From: Lysobacter stagni
GTDB lineage: Bacteria > Pseudomonadota > Gammaproteobacteria > Xanthomonadales > Xanthomonadaceae
Assembly: GCF_030053425.1 (NCBI RefSeq)
Contig: NZ_JASGBI010000001.1
Span: forward strand, 2,798,001 to 2,862,000
Reading direction: 5' to 3'
Length of the DNA stretch: 64,000 nucleotides
Shown one piece after another: positions 17,935 to 26,821 of this stretch. Every line of letters begins with the position of its first letter. The first letter of the stretch is position 1. Position numbers and translations under genes: made by a program. The notes beneath the pieces were generated by a model. That model was not told the origin of the DNA. It saw only the letters and a list, made by a program, of their open reading frames with translations, and made no database searches.

Positions 17935-18609
17935 ATGAAGATCCTGATGGTGCTCACCTCGCATGACCGGCTCGGAAACACCGGCGAGAAGACCGGCTTC
18001 TGGTTGGAGGAATTCGCGGCGCCGTACTACGTGTTCACCGACGCCGGTGCGGACGTGGCGGTGGCCTCGCCGCAGGGCGGGCAGCCGCCGATCGATCCCA
18101 AGAGCGACGACCCCGCGAACCAGACGCCCGCGCAGGACCGCTTCAAGGCCGACACGGCGGCGCAGGCAGTCCTGGCGCATACCCATCGGCTGGATGCAGT
18201 GTCGGCCGATGACTTCGATGCGATCTTCTATCCCGGTGGGCATGGCCCGCTGTGGGATCTCGCGGAAGACGAGGCATCGAAGCGGCTCATCGAGGCGTTC
18301 TACGAGTCGGGCAAACCGGTGGCTGCCGTCTGCCATGGCCCCGCGGTACTGCGTCACGCCATGTACGAGGGCGCGCCGATCGTGAAGGGAAAGCGCGTCA
18401 CCGGCTTCACCAATTCGGAGGAAGCCGCAGTGAAGCTGACCGATGTGGTACCGTTCCTGGTGGAGGACGAACTCAAGCGTCTGGGCGGAAAGTTCGAACG
18501 CGTGGACGACTGGCACAGCTTGGCGGTGGTCGATGGTCGCCTGATCACAGGGCAGAACCCGGCTTCGTCCGAAGCGACGGCGAAGGCGCTTCTGAAGGCG
18601 TTGGGCTGA
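17935..18609 (+). CDS. DJ-1/PfpI-family protein (Hsp31/glyoxalase III-type)
   Basis: A 224-residue cytoplasmic protein. Features are MKILMVLTSHDRLGNTGEKT, the loop YPGGHGPLWDL, and the nucleophile elbow AVCHGPAVL carrying the reactive Cys. This matches the type-1 glutamine-amidotransferase-like clan, in which relatives act as glyoxalase III, deglycase or chaperone. The ATG follows CAAGGAGAACGTGG, a good ribosome site. It stands alone between the saccharopine-like gene and a lipoprotein gene. The physiological substrate is probably methylglyoxal or a related aldehyde. Confidence 0.9.
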   Translation: MKILMVLTSHDRLGNTGEKTGFWLEEFAAPYYVFTDAGADVAVASPQGGQPPIDPKSDDPANQTPAQDRFKADTAAQAVLAHTHRLDAVSADDFDAIFYPGGHGPLWDLAEDEASKRLIEAFYESGKPVAAVCHGPAVLRHAMYEGAPIVKGKRVTGFTNSEEAAVKLTDVVPFLVEDELKRLGGKFERVDDWHSLAVVDGRLITGQNPASSEATAKALLKALG

Positions 18610-18746
18610 CATCACGCGGTCGGGTGCACGGCATCGATCCTTCACCCGGACCTCACCGGCCGGCGCGATGATGGCGCGGGCTTTTCAGGTGGATGCGTGC
18701 CGTGTCCCATTGCCAGCGCGATCGCAGCTCGCCGGAGGTACGCCAC

Positions 18747-19445
18747 GTGGGTCGTGCGCTGATGTTGGGTGCACTGCTGGTCGTCGCCGGTTGTGCCACC
18801 ACATCTTCACCACAGTTCGAGCGCTCATCCGCGCCGCATGCGCTGGAGCGGCCCGAGCGCATCCTGGTCTACGACTTCGCCGGCACCCGCGGCGATCTGC
18901 CGCCGGACTCGCCCATCACCGGCTACTTCGAACAGAGCGAGACCGCACAGTCCACGCAGGAGGTGGAGCTGGGCAGGCAGCTTGGGCGCCAGGTCGCGCA
19001 GCAGGTGATCACACGATTGCGCGAGGCCGGGATCGATGCCTATCCGGTCGGCGCGGGCCCCGTGCCGAAGGTGGGTGACGTGGTGCTGCGCGGCGAGTTC
19101 GTCTCGATCGTTCCGGGCAGCCGGACCATGCGCGTACTGGTGGGGTTCGGGGCCGGTCGAGGCGAGCTGACCACCGTGGTCGAAGCGTTCCAGATCACGG
19201 CCACCGGCCCGCGTTCGCTTGCGACCGCGCAGGCCGACACCCGCGGCGGCGCCTTGCCCGGCATCCTGCTGCCGCTGGGAGTGACCGGCGCCGCGGCAAG
19301 CACGGCGGCGGTATCGGGCACGTCGAATGTGCTGCAGGAGCGCGGCCCCGAATCCATTCGTGCTGCCGCGCAACGCACCGCCGACAGTATCGCTAGGGCA
19401 ATCGTCGACCTTTATCGCGAGCGCGGTTGGCTGGGTTCCACCTGA
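18747..19445 (+). CDS. DUF4410-type lipoprotein
   Basis: A 232-residue outer-membrane-type lipoprotein. A short signal leads to a lipobox VVAGC. The body includes RILVYDFAGTRGDLPPDSP, then VITRLREAGIDAYPVGAG and a late glycine/alanine-rich stretch before the end at WLGST, the DUF4410 pattern. The GTG at 18747 is preferred because GGAGG lies 9 bases upstream and the signal peptide then has normal length; an upstream ATG (18693) adds 18 implausible residues. Function unknown. Confidence 0.75.
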   Translation: MGRALMLGALLVVAGCATTSSPQFERSSAPHALERPERILVYDFAGTRGDLPPDSPITGYFEQSETAQSTQEVELGRQLGRQVAQQVITRLREAGIDAYPVGAGPVPKVGDVVLRGEFVSIVPGSRTMRVLVGFGAGRGELTTVVEAFQITATGPRSLATAQADTRGGALPGILLPLGVTGAAASTAAVSGTSNVLQERGPESIRAAAQRTADSIARAIVDLYRERGWLGST

Positions 19446-19498
19446 GGCACCACGGCGCTCCGACGTCCGCGCACCGCACCGCCATGGGGAGCATCGCG

Positions 19499-21208
19499 AT
19501 GCAAACGTCCGACCTGCCGCCGCCGCTGCGCCTGGCCGAATGCATGTGGCGGCCGCTTGCGACCGTGGGCGTGTTGCTGGGCACGCTGTTCTTCGCGGCC
19601 TCGCTGACGCCCAGCCTCATTCCACGCACGCCGATGATGCAGGGCGTGCTGGCCGGAACCTGCATGGCGGCCGGGTACGCACTGGGCGTGATGCTCTGCT
19701 GGGCCTGGCGATACCTGGAGCTGCCGTTGGCGCGCGAGGACCTGCGCAGGCGCGCGCGCAGGATCATCCACGGCCTCTGCCTGCTGCTGGCCCTCTGCGC
19801 GCTGTGGCGCGCGCCGCACTGGCAGAACATGGTCCGCGGCGTGTTCCACATGCCGATGGTCGGCCATGGGGTTTCGCTGCAGGTGGGTGTGATCGCGCTG
19901 GTGGTGTTCGTAGCCCTCCTGGCGTTCTCACGTTTTCTGCGGGCGATGGCAAGGCGCCTTTCGCGCCTGCTGGCGCGGGTGTTTCCGCGTCGCGTCGCGA
20001 ACGCGCTAGGTGTACTGGGTGTGGTGCTGCTGGTCGTCGCGCTGACCAATCAGGTGGTGCTTCGCATCGCCATGCACCTCATCGATTCCTCGTTCCGCCA
20101 GGCCGACGCGTTGATACCGCCCGACACCGCGCCACCAACGGAATGGGACCGCAGTGGCGGACCGGATTCGCTCATCGCATGGGACAACCTTGGGCGCATG
20201 GGGCGGCGGTACGTCGCGTCCACGCCGACGGCCGAGGCCGTCGCCACGATGGCCGGTGCGCCTTCCCAGGCGCCATTGCGCGTGTACGCCGGACTGCCTT
20301 CGGCGCCCTCGGCAGAGGAGCGCGCGCAGCTGGCGCTGGCGGAACTCAAGCGCGTGGGCGGATTCTCGCGCGCGGCGCTGATCGTCATCACGCCGACCGG
20401 AACCGGATGGGTCGACCCGGCCGCGATCGAACCGGTCGAATACCTCTACCGCGGCGACATCGCCAGCGTCGCGATGCAGTACTCCTATCTGTCCAGCCCG
20501 CTGTCGCTGATCATCGAGCCCGAGTACGGCAGGGAAACCTCGCAGGCGCTGTTCCGGGCGGTCTACGGTTACTGGCGGACACTGCCCAGGGACAAGCGGC
20601 CGCGTCTGTACCTGCACGGCCTCAGCCTGGGCGCGATGAATTCGGAGCGCTCGCTCGATCTGTTCGACGTTCTCGGCGATCCGCCACACGGCGCGCTCTG
20701 GAGCGGGCCACCGTTCGCGGCGAGCCACTGGCGTGCGATCACGCTGGCGCGCAATGCCGGTACGCCGGCGTGGCTTCCGCAGTTCCGCGATGGCGCGTTC
20801 GTGCGCTTCATGAACCAGCACGGCTCACCCGTTCCGGCCGACGCCCCGTGGGGCGTGATGCGCATCATGTACCTGCAGTACGCGAGCGACGCGGTGACGT
20901 TCTTCGACTACCGCGATGCCTTCCGCTCGCCGATATGGCTGTATCCCACGCGCGGACCGGATGTCGCGCCGCAGATGCGCTGGTACCCGGTGGTGTCGAT
21001 GGCGCAGCTGGCGCTGGACATGATCCTGGCCAACGAGGCGCCGATGGGCTACGGGCACGTGTACGCGCCCTCGCATTACGTCGACGCGTGGCTGCAGGTC
21101 ACGGGCGTGGAGGGGTGGTCGCCGCAGGACCTGTCGCGGCTCAAACGCACGCTCGACGAACGCCGCGCCGCGGAACTGTCCGGCGACGAGAACGAAGGCG
21201 GCGGTTGA
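19499..21208 (+). CDS. Alpha/beta-hydrolase membrane protein (Abhydrolase_9 family)
   Basis: A 569-residue protein. Four or five N-terminal helices (about 20-200) include the family phrase SLTPSLIPRTPMMQGVLAG. They are followed by a large cytoplasmic or periplasmic alpha/beta-hydrolase domain with nucleophile elbow LHGLSLGAMNSE. This two-part layout fits Abhydrolase_9_N plus Abhydrolase_9. GGGAG lies 8 bases before the ATG at 19499, whereas the ATG at 19484 lacks a ribosome site. The domain end is TLDERRAAEL. Substrate unknown; lipid or ester hydrolysis is plausible. It ends 10 bases from the convergent lipoprotein gene. Confidence 0.85.
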   Translation: MQTSDLPPPLRLAECMWRPLATVGVLLGTLFFAASLTPSLIPRTPMMQGVLAGTCMAAGYALGVMLCWAWRYLELPLAREDLRRRARRIIHGLCLLLALCALWRAPHWQNMVRGVFHMPMVGHGVSLQVGVIALVVFVALLAFSRFLRAMARRLSRLLARVFPRRVANALGVLGVVLLVVALTNQVVLRIAMHLIDSSFRQADALIPPDTAPPTEWDRSGGPDSLIAWDNLGRMGRRYVASTPTAEAVATMAGAPSQAPLRVYAGLPSAPSAEERAQLALAELKRVGGFSRAALIVITPTGTGWVDPAAIEPVEYLYRGDIASVAMQYSYLSSPLSLIIEPEYGRETSQALFRAVYGYWRTLPRDKRPRLYLHGLSLGAMNSERSLDLFDVLGDPPHGALWSGPPFAASHWRAITLARNAGTPAWLPQFRDGAFVRFMNQHGSPVPADAPWGVMRIMYLQYASDAVTFFDYRDAFRSPIWLYPTRGPDVAPQMRWYPVVSMAQLALDMILANEAPMGYGHVYAPSHYVDAWLQVTGVEGWSPQDLSRLKRTLDERRAAELSGDENEGGG

Positions 21209-21217
21209 GGCCAGGCC

Positions 21218-21697
21218 TCAATCCGACGGCGTGTCCGGTGCTTCCGGCGGTGCGGCGTTGAGTTCGATGTAGTTGGCTTCGCGCAGCTCGCGTTTTGCGT
21301 CACGCAGCGCACGTCCATCGATGGGGCGGATGGATTCGATACGGCACGAGCTGCCGGTGGGCCCGGCTGCGGTACGTGGCACCACCCGGTCCATGCGGGC
21401 GGTCACCTGTCCCATCGTGTTGGTGATCGACAGGCGCGGCGACATCATCATGCCGGGGCAGCGCGAGCGCAGTTCCAGCAGATGGCCGCGATTGGAACTG
21501 GTCCAGATCACCAGCGACTGGTCGCCCAGCGCCGTCCAGTTGTGCATGCCGCCGATATGGTCCAGACGGAACGACAGGACCGGCGCGCCGGCGTGCTCGC
21601 GGTACAGCGCCAGCCGTTCCTGCGGGGTGAGGGTAGGGCCGGTCGCGCACGCCGCCAGCGCGGCGGCGAGCACCAGCCAGGACAGAGCGTTGCGCAT
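21218..21697 (-). CDS. DUF6491-type lipoprotein, paralogue 1
   Basis: A 159-residue exported protein. The signal peptide (MRNALSWLVLAAALAACATG) ends in a lipobox-like AAC. The body has LTPQERLALYREHAG, NWTALGDQSLVIWTS and LLELRSRCPGM. The same sequence landmarks (ERLARYRG, WEALGDQALAIWPS, LLEMASPCPGL) occur in the gene at 26092, so these are paralogues 4.4 kb apart. The start at 21697 puts the signal peptide at the N-terminus. Function unknown. Confidence 0.75.
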   Translation of the reverse strand: MRNALSWLVLAAALAACATGPTLTPQERLALYREHAGAPVLSFRLDHIGGMHNWTALGDQSLVIWTSSNRGHLLELRSRCPGMMMSPRLSITNTMGQVTARMDRVVPRTAAGPTGSSCRIESIRPIDGRALRDAKRELREANYIELNAAPPEAPDTPSD

Positions 21698-21782
21698 GGT
21701 GTGGCCCGTCGTGGTTCGGGTGGGGAAAGGCACGCAGCGCGAGGGTGTCACCCCCGCGCCGGTGCGGTTGTAATCCAGTGCA

Positions 21783-22235
21783 TCAGCGCGTCACGCGCGT
21801 CGTGGTGCCGTCGGAGGACACATGCACACGGTCGCCGACGCGGAAGTCGCGACTGGTGCCATCCTGCGTGACCGCGATGGTTCGGCCGGATTCCAGTTCG
21901 ACCGTGATCTCGACACCCGCACGGCTGCCGCGCGCCATCGTGTTGCCTGCCGCGCCGCCCGCGGCCGCGCCCGCGACCGCACCGGCTGCATTCGCACGGC
22001 TGCTGCCGCCGATGGTGCTGCCTGCGATACCGCCGAGCACCGCGCCCGTGGCGGTGGCCACGCCGCGCGAATCGTTCTGGATGGTGACGTCTCGCAGCCC
22101 GCGGATGGTGCCCCATTCCACGGTGCGTGCCGTGCCTACTTCCGACCGGTTGAACGTACTGGGCGTGGAGTGCGTGGCGCACCCGGCTGCGGTGAGAACC
22201 CCAACGACGATCAACGCGGCTGCCTTGCTGTTCAT
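21783..22235 (-). CDS. Glycine-zipper outer-membrane lipoprotein (SlyB/Pcp-like)
   Basis: A 150-residue lipoprotein. The signal peptide ends in the lipobox TAAGC. A double glycine zipper follows (TGAVLGGIAGSTIGGSS, then AGAVAGAAAGGAAGNTMA), the 2TM glycine-zipper pattern of SlyB. The last 45 residues are a small beta domain (ITVELESGRTIAVTQ). GGAGA precedes the ATG. SlyB-type proteins guard outer-membrane integrity under stress. It may be co-transcribed with the DUF6491 gene 85 bases downstream. Confidence 0.85.
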   Translation of the reverse strand: MNSKAAALIVVGVLTAAGCATHSTPSTFNRSEVGTARTVEWGTIRGLRDVTIQNDSRGVATATGAVLGGIAGSTIGGSSRANAAGAVAGAAAGGAAGNTMARGSRAGVEITVELESGRTIAVTQDGTSRDFRVGDRVHVSSDGTTTRVTR

Positions 22236-22509
22236 CTCACGGTCTCCGTTGTCCATGGCGAATTCGCGTCGGACTCACAATCCGTAACGTCCGGCGACGA
22301 ATCGGTGGATTACGCCTTCCACGGTGAAGTAGCGGTGAACCCGATCCTTCGTATCGATGACATGGACTTCACGCAACCGCGACACTGGCTGAACGACATT
22401 TCGCGCCAGTCGTGCGCGTGGCGAACGCGGTAAGGGCGCTGCTTCCGGCACCCGGATCCGACGGCAGGATGCGCAGCGTTCGCACGGGACGTATCGAGAG
22501 GACGGCGCC

Positions 22510-23937
22510 GTGACGGATCCCGCGATTCCCCTTGCACTGGCATCCTCGCGCAGTCGCAGCGGCTGGCGCCGCTGGGGGCTGACGGTCGCGATTGGTGCGC
22601 TGCTGGTTCCCCGTGCGCACGCTCAGGATTCGTTGATGGGCACCGTGCTGGACGAACCCGGCAGCGCGGGGCTTGGCTTCATGATCCGCGCCGAGTCCTC
22701 GCCGTACGTGGACGGCGACACGCGCGACGACTTCCTGCCGCTGTACCTCTACGAGGGCGAACGCTTCTTCCTGCGCGCCAACGAAGCCGGCGTGCGGGTA
22801 TGGAACAACGAGACGATGGGCGTGGAAGGCTTCGTGGAACGCCGCCTGGAAGGGTATCCGGAAGACGAGGAGCCCTCGTCGCTGGATGGCATGCAGGTGC
22901 GCAATACCGGGGCGGACCTGGGCGCACGTTTCTACCTCGAACACGGCGCCTCACGCTGGGCGCTGGCCGTGCGGCACGACATCGCCAGTCTCTCGCACGG
23001 CACCGAAGCGCGGGCCGCCTACGCCTACACGGTGGAATCGGACCGGTGGCGCCTGCAACCGATCGCGATGGTGTCCTGGCGCAGCGGCGACCTCAACGAC
23101 TACTACTACGGCGTCGCATCGTTCGAGGAGCGGCCCGATCGGCCCGCCTACGACGCGGGCGCGGGGTGGAACGCGACGCTCGCACTGTACGGAAAGTACC
23201 GGATCCTGAAGCACTGGAACCTGGTGGGCGGCGCGTACGTGACGAAGTTGTCCTCGGAAATCCGCAACAGCCCCGTGGTGGACGACGACCTGCAGTGGGG
23301 CGTGATGGCAGGCGCCGCCTATGACTTCGGCGACGGCCAGGTGCGCTGGGACGAGGACTCGGCACCCACCTACGTCAAGGTCTTCTACGGGCGCGACAGC
23401 GAAAGCGGCTGCCATCTGGTTCGTATCATGACGCTGCAGTGCGTGGGCCTGAACGACGAGGATCCGACCGACATCGTCGGCGTGCATGTGGGACGCCCCT
23501 TCGTTTCGCGCCTCAACGGCTGGCCACTGGACCTGATCGGGTACGTCGGATTGCTTCACCACGACGAGAAGGGCCTGCAGCCGGACGGCTGGCAGATCGA
23601 TGCGTACATGAAGGGGTTCTATTACGGATTCCCCTGGAGCCATCGTGTCAACACGCGACTTGGATTCGGCATCGGCCTGTCGTACGCCGAGCGCGTTCCG
23701 TACACCGAGGTCACCGCGCAAGCCGAGCGCGAGCGCAACACGTCCAAGCTGCTCAACTACCTGGAGCCGAGCATCGACGTGAGCGTGGGCGACATCTTCG
23801 GCAGCGAGCGATGGCACGACGTGTACTTCGGCTTCGCCGTGTCGCACCGGTCCGGCATCTTCGCAAGCTCGCAGCTGCTGGGCACGGTGGACGGCGGTTC
23901 CAACTACATCTACGCGTATGTCGAAGCCGCGTTCTGA
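22510..23937 (+). CDS. Outer-membrane beta-barrel protein, MipA/OmpV-like
   Basis: A 475-residue exported protein. The signal peptide ends at PRAHAQ. The body is a strand-rich barrel: GFMIRAESSPYVDGD, a repeated pattern of alternating aromatic residues, and the closing strand YIYAYVEAAF with terminal Phe. The region DVYFGFAVSHRSGIFASSQ and the following GGSNY resemble MipA/OmpV proteins, although this protein is nearly twice the usual length, so it may be a two-barrel or long-loop variant. Its role is unclear; MipA links lytic transglycosylase to PBP1B in E. coli. Confidence 0.65.
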   Translation: MTDPAIPLALASSRSRSGWRRWGLTVAIGALLVPRAHAQDSLMGTVLDEPGSAGLGFMIRAESSPYVDGDTRDDFLPLYLYEGERFFLRANEAGVRVWNNETMGVEGFVERRLEGYPEDEEPSSLDGMQVRNTGADLGARFYLEHGASRWALAVRHDIASLSHGTEARAAYAYTVESDRWRLQPIAMVSWRSGDLNDYYYGVASFEERPDRPAYDAGAGWNATLALYGKYRILKHWNLVGGAYVTKLSSEIRNSPVVDDDLQWGVMAGAAYDFGDGQVRWDEDSAPTYVKVFYGRDSESGCHLVRIMTLQCVGLNDEDPTDIVGVHVGRPFVSRLNGWPLDLIGYVGLLHHDEKGLQPDGWQIDAYMKGFYYGFPWSHRVNTRLGFGIGLSYAERVPYTEVTAQAERERNTSKLLNYLEPSIDVSVGDIFGSERWHDVYFGFAVSHRSGIFASSQLLGTVDGGSNYIYAYVEAAF

Positions 23938-23952
23938 AGAACTTCGTACGCG

Positions 23953-24993
23953 ATGACGATGCGACGCGCCCGGACGCCGCTCGTACCGCTGCTGGGCGCC
24001 TGCGGCGTGTTCGTGGTTCTCGCGGCCTTGTACCTGGGGCGATCGCTGTTCGCGCCGGTGTTCATCGCGGTCTTCATTGTCGCCGTGGTGTGGCCGCTGC
24101 AGCGCGAAGCGGAACGGCGCATGCCGCGCGTTCTGGCGATGGTGGTCACGGTGATGGCCACCGCCGCCGTCGTGGTGGTCATGGCCAGTCTGGTGATGTG
24201 GGGGCTCAACCGCGCGGCACAGTGGGCCATCGCCAATGCCGCCGGTTTCCACGCCCACTACCAGCGCATCGAAACCTGGCTGGAAGGACACGGCCTGTAC
24301 CTGGCCAGCGAGTTCATCCACAACTTCGACCCGCGCTGGCTGTTCGCGATGGTGCAACGCCTGGGCGTGGGCCTGCAGCAGATCGCCAGCTTCCTGGTGA
24401 TAGCGCTGGTGTTCGTGGTGCTGGGCCTGCTGGAAGTGGAATCCATGCGCCAGAAGCTGGTGCGCGCGGGGCGGCCCGACGTCATCGGCGCGTGCCGCGA
24501 GACCGCGTCGAAGTTCCAGCGCTACATGCTCATCCGCACGGTAATGAGCGCGGCGACGGGGTTGGCGGTGTGGGCACTGGCGTACGCGTTGGGACTGGAT
24601 CTTGCGATGGAGTGGGGCACGATCGCCTTCGCGCTGAACTTCATTCCGTTCCTCGGCCCGTTGTTCGCGACCGTGCTGCCGACGTTGTTCGCACTCGTGC
24701 AGTTCGGCAATGGGATGGTTCCATTGGCGATCTTCGCCGGGCTCAATCTGGTGCAGTTCCTGTTGGGGAGCTATCTGGAACCGCGCATCGCCGGCCAGCG
24801 GCTGTCCATCTCGCCGTTCCTGGTGCTGTTCGCGGTGTTCCTGTGGAGCATGCTCTGGGGCATCGCCGGCGCGTTCATCGGCGTGCCCATCCTGATCGCG
24901 CTGAAAACCTTCGCCGAGCATCACCCCGCCACACGCGCATGGACGCCACTGCTGGCCGGCGAAACCACGGCCGAGCGCGCCCCGACCGATTGA
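23953..24993 (+). CDS. AI-2E family transporter (permease)
   Basis: A 346-residue inner-membrane protein with about eight helices. The N-terminal helix pair begins TPLVPLLGACGVFVVLAALY, and the C-terminus has the family signature FIPFLGPLFATVLP, then LVQFLLGSYLEPRIAGQ and LWGIAGAFIGVPILIALK. These are hallmarks of the AI-2E (PerM/TqsA/YdiK) family; members export small signals or act as Na+(Li+)/H+ antiporters. It starts 16 bases after the barrel gene, so the two are probably co-transcribed. Confidence 0.88.
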   Translation: MTMRRARTPLVPLLGACGVFVVLAALYLGRSLFAPVFIAVFIVAVVWPLQREAERRMPRVLAMVVTVMATAAVVVVMASLVMWGLNRAAQWAIANAAGFHAHYQRIETWLEGHGLYLASEFIHNFDPRWLFAMVQRLGVGLQQIASFLVIALVFVVLGLLEVESMRQKLVRAGRPDVIGACRETASKFQRYMLIRTVMSAATGLAVWALAYALGLDLAMEWGTIAFALNFIPFLGPLFATVLPTLFALVQFGNGMVPLAIFAGLNLVQFLLGSYLEPRIAGQRLSISPFLVLFAVFLWSMLWGIAGAFIGVPILIALKTFAEHHPATRAWTPLLAGETTAERAPTD

Positions 24994-25021
24994 TTGTCAC
25001 TCCCACGCCCAGGAGGGCCCC

Positions 25022-25495
25022 ATGTACCGGATGATCCTGTGGATTGCGATCGGCATCGTGCTTGCGCTGGTGGCGGTCAACCGCATTCCCAGCTGGCCCA
25101 CCGCACGCACGGAGGGTTCGGTCGAGAATTGCCCGGGCATGGACGAGCCGGTGACGCGCGCCGTCGCGCGGCAGGAGCTCGAACGCCGCCGCCGTGCGTT
25201 GCAGGGCGACGCAGGCGCCAGCGGAACGGACGCGGCACGGTTGTCGCAACGCACCGGCGAAGTCGCCGAGGCCCGTCGTGCAGGCGCCGTCTACAGCGCT
25301 ACGCGGCAGAACGAACTGGCCGACTCGCGCTGCATCCTGGAGCTGCAGAAGATCGCCAGCGGTGAGCGCCTGCGTGCCGCGCGTGGCGAGTGGGTACGCG
25401 TGACCAGCCTGATCCTCATCATCAGCATCGGGTTGCTCATCGCACTGTATTTCGGTCGCATGGCGGCGCTGCGCCGTGGCTGGTTCCGGCGATGA
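25022..25495 (+). CDS. Bitopic membrane protein of unknown function
   Basis: A 157-residue protein with a hydrophobic helix at each end (residues 4-20 and about 127-145) and a charged central region of about 100 residues with heptad-like Arg/Ala/Glu spacing and one Cys near each end (ENCPGMD and DSRCILEL). The pair of Cys could form a periplasmic disulfide. GGAGG is present upstream of the ATG. It follows the AI-2E gene by 28 bases and may belong to the same transcript. I do not recognise the family. Confidence 0.65.
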   Translation: MYRMILWIAIGIVLALVAVNRIPSWPTARTEGSVENCPGMDEPVTRAVARQELERRRRALQGDAGASGTDAARLSQRTGEVAEARRAGAVYSATRQNELADSRCILELQKIASGERLRAARGEWVRVTSLILIISIGLLIALYFGRMAALRRGWFRR

Positions 25496-25508
25496 TCAGG
25501 CACGCGCG

Positions 25509-26060
25509 CTAGCGGTGGGCGCTGTCCTGCGCCGCCATCTGCGCGAACTGGCGGGCCACGTCCCGCGCCGCCGCCACCGTGCCGCCGCTCATGCGCACCT
25601 TCGCGTACGCCGCCGCGACGGGTGCCATCGCCGGCACCTGCTCCGGTGCGATGCCATCGGTCGCGAACAGCGTGGCATCCAGGACGTCCAGCACGTCTTC
25701 GGGGCGCTCCCTGGCGATCAGGTTGTGCGTGGTCAGTGCTACGTCGGACACCTGTTCCTTGCTCATGCGGAAACGGCCTGACGCGCGGGTGATGAGGGCA
25801 TCCGCGCGTGGGATACGCGGCGCGTTGGCAGGCAACGTGCGCCCGGCTTCCTGGTTGAGCAGGCGATGACCTGCCGACATGCCGCGTTCCTGCGGCGACG
25901 TCAGCGTGCCCGAGTCGGTGCCGTGCCTCTGGTAGAGCGAGAAGAACAGGATCGCGGCGAGGGCGGCGATCACGATGATCACGAGGGTCTTCCGGTCGGC
26001 CGTGCCGTTGCCGGACACGGAAGATGACAGTGCGGCGAATGCCCGAGAGCGACGCATCAT
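25509..26060 (-). CDS. Single-pass membrane protein of unknown function
   Basis: A 183-residue protein. A short basic N-terminus precedes one membrane helix (about 27-47, VIIVIAALAAILFFSLY), then a polar, probably periplasmic domain with two helical segments (SKEQVSDVALTTHNLIARE and AAARDVARQFAQMAAQ). The ATG at 26060 follows GGAGG closely; the open frame upstream adds 14 residues without support. It is convergent with the gene at 25022. Family not recognised. Confidence 0.65.
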   Translation of the reverse strand: MMRRSRAFAALSSSVSGNGTADRKTLVIIVIAALAAILFFSLYQRHGTDSGTLTSPQERGMSAGHRLLNQEAGRTLPANAPRIPRADALITRASGRFRMSKEQVSDVALTTHNLIARERPEDVLDVLDATLFATDGIAPEQVPAMAPVAAAYAKVRMSGGTVAAARDVARQFAQMAAQDSAHR

Positions 26061-26091
26061 GGCGAGCCTCCTGGAGAGAAGATGGGCATCC

Positions 26092-26538
26092 TCATGGCTC
26101 AACCGGGTGCAGCGTTCCTGTCTGCACTGCCGCCGACGCAGGGATGGGGCTGATCAGCAGGATGGGGCAGGCCGGGCGCTGCAGCGGTCGCGATCCTGCC
26201 ATGGAGAGTACGCGCACACTGTCCACGCGCGAACGCACGCGGCCATCCGCCTGGCTGATCTGGATGGCGCGCGCGTCGTCCAGGCCCGGGCAGGGTGACG
26301 CCATCTCCAACAGATAGCCGGCACCGCGCGAGGGCCAGATCGCCAGCGCCTGGTCGCCCAGCGCCTCCCAACGCAGGTTGCGCGCGTAGGGAAAGCTGGC
26401 CACGGGCGGCTCGGCGATACCGCGGTAGCGCGCCAGACGCTCGCGCGGGTCGCCCGGCGCATGCACACAGGCGCACAGCGCGGCCACGACCGCCACTGCC
26501 ATCAGGCGGAACGCTGCGTCAGTTGCCTTTGCGCGCAT
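26092..26538 (-). CDS. DUF6491-type exported protein, paralogue 2
   Basis: A 148-residue protein with an N-terminal signal and lipobox-like CAC (VAALCACVHAPG). The body shares ERLARYRG, LRWEALGDQALAIWPS and LLEMASPCPG with the gene at 21218. The start at 26538 keeps the signal at the N-terminus; an upstream ATG at 26589 is in frame but has no ribosome site. It lies 31 bases upstream of the gene ending at 25509, so the two minus-strand genes may share a transcript. Confidence 0.7.
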   Translation of the reverse strand: MRAKATDAAFRLMAVAVVAALCACVHAPGDPRERLARYRGIAEPPVASFPYARNLRWEALGDQALAIWPSRGAGYLLEMASPCPGLDDARAIQISQADGRVRSRVDSVRVLSMAGSRPLQRPACPILLISPIPASAAVQTGTLHPVEP

Positions 26539-26821
26539 GGGTACAGGCATCCGTCGAGCTGTCGTTGGCGACGCGACGAGAAGCGCCACGACGATCGTGC
26601 GGCATCGCGACGCACGGAGTTACTTAGCATGAGCGGGTGGCCGGACGTCTCCACCGATCCTTCACGGGTCCATGACGTGTGGCACGCCATCGTCCGCCTG
26701 CGCTGCGTCACCCACATTCGCCGACAGGATTTGCCGATGCCGCATGCCGCACACCGCGACCCTCCCATCGCCTCGCCGGCCACGGCGACGACGGCGGGCG
26801 AACGGTGAGGGGAGGGCATCC

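Noticed and set aside
16038..17981. 647-codon minus-strand frame opposite the hydrolase and reductase
   Set aside because: Low-complexity antisense translation; the plus-strand genes have motifs and coupled starts.
22951..24924. 657-codon minus-strand frame opposite the MipA-like and AI-2E genes
   Set aside because: Gln/His/Arg-rich shadow with no recognisable domain.
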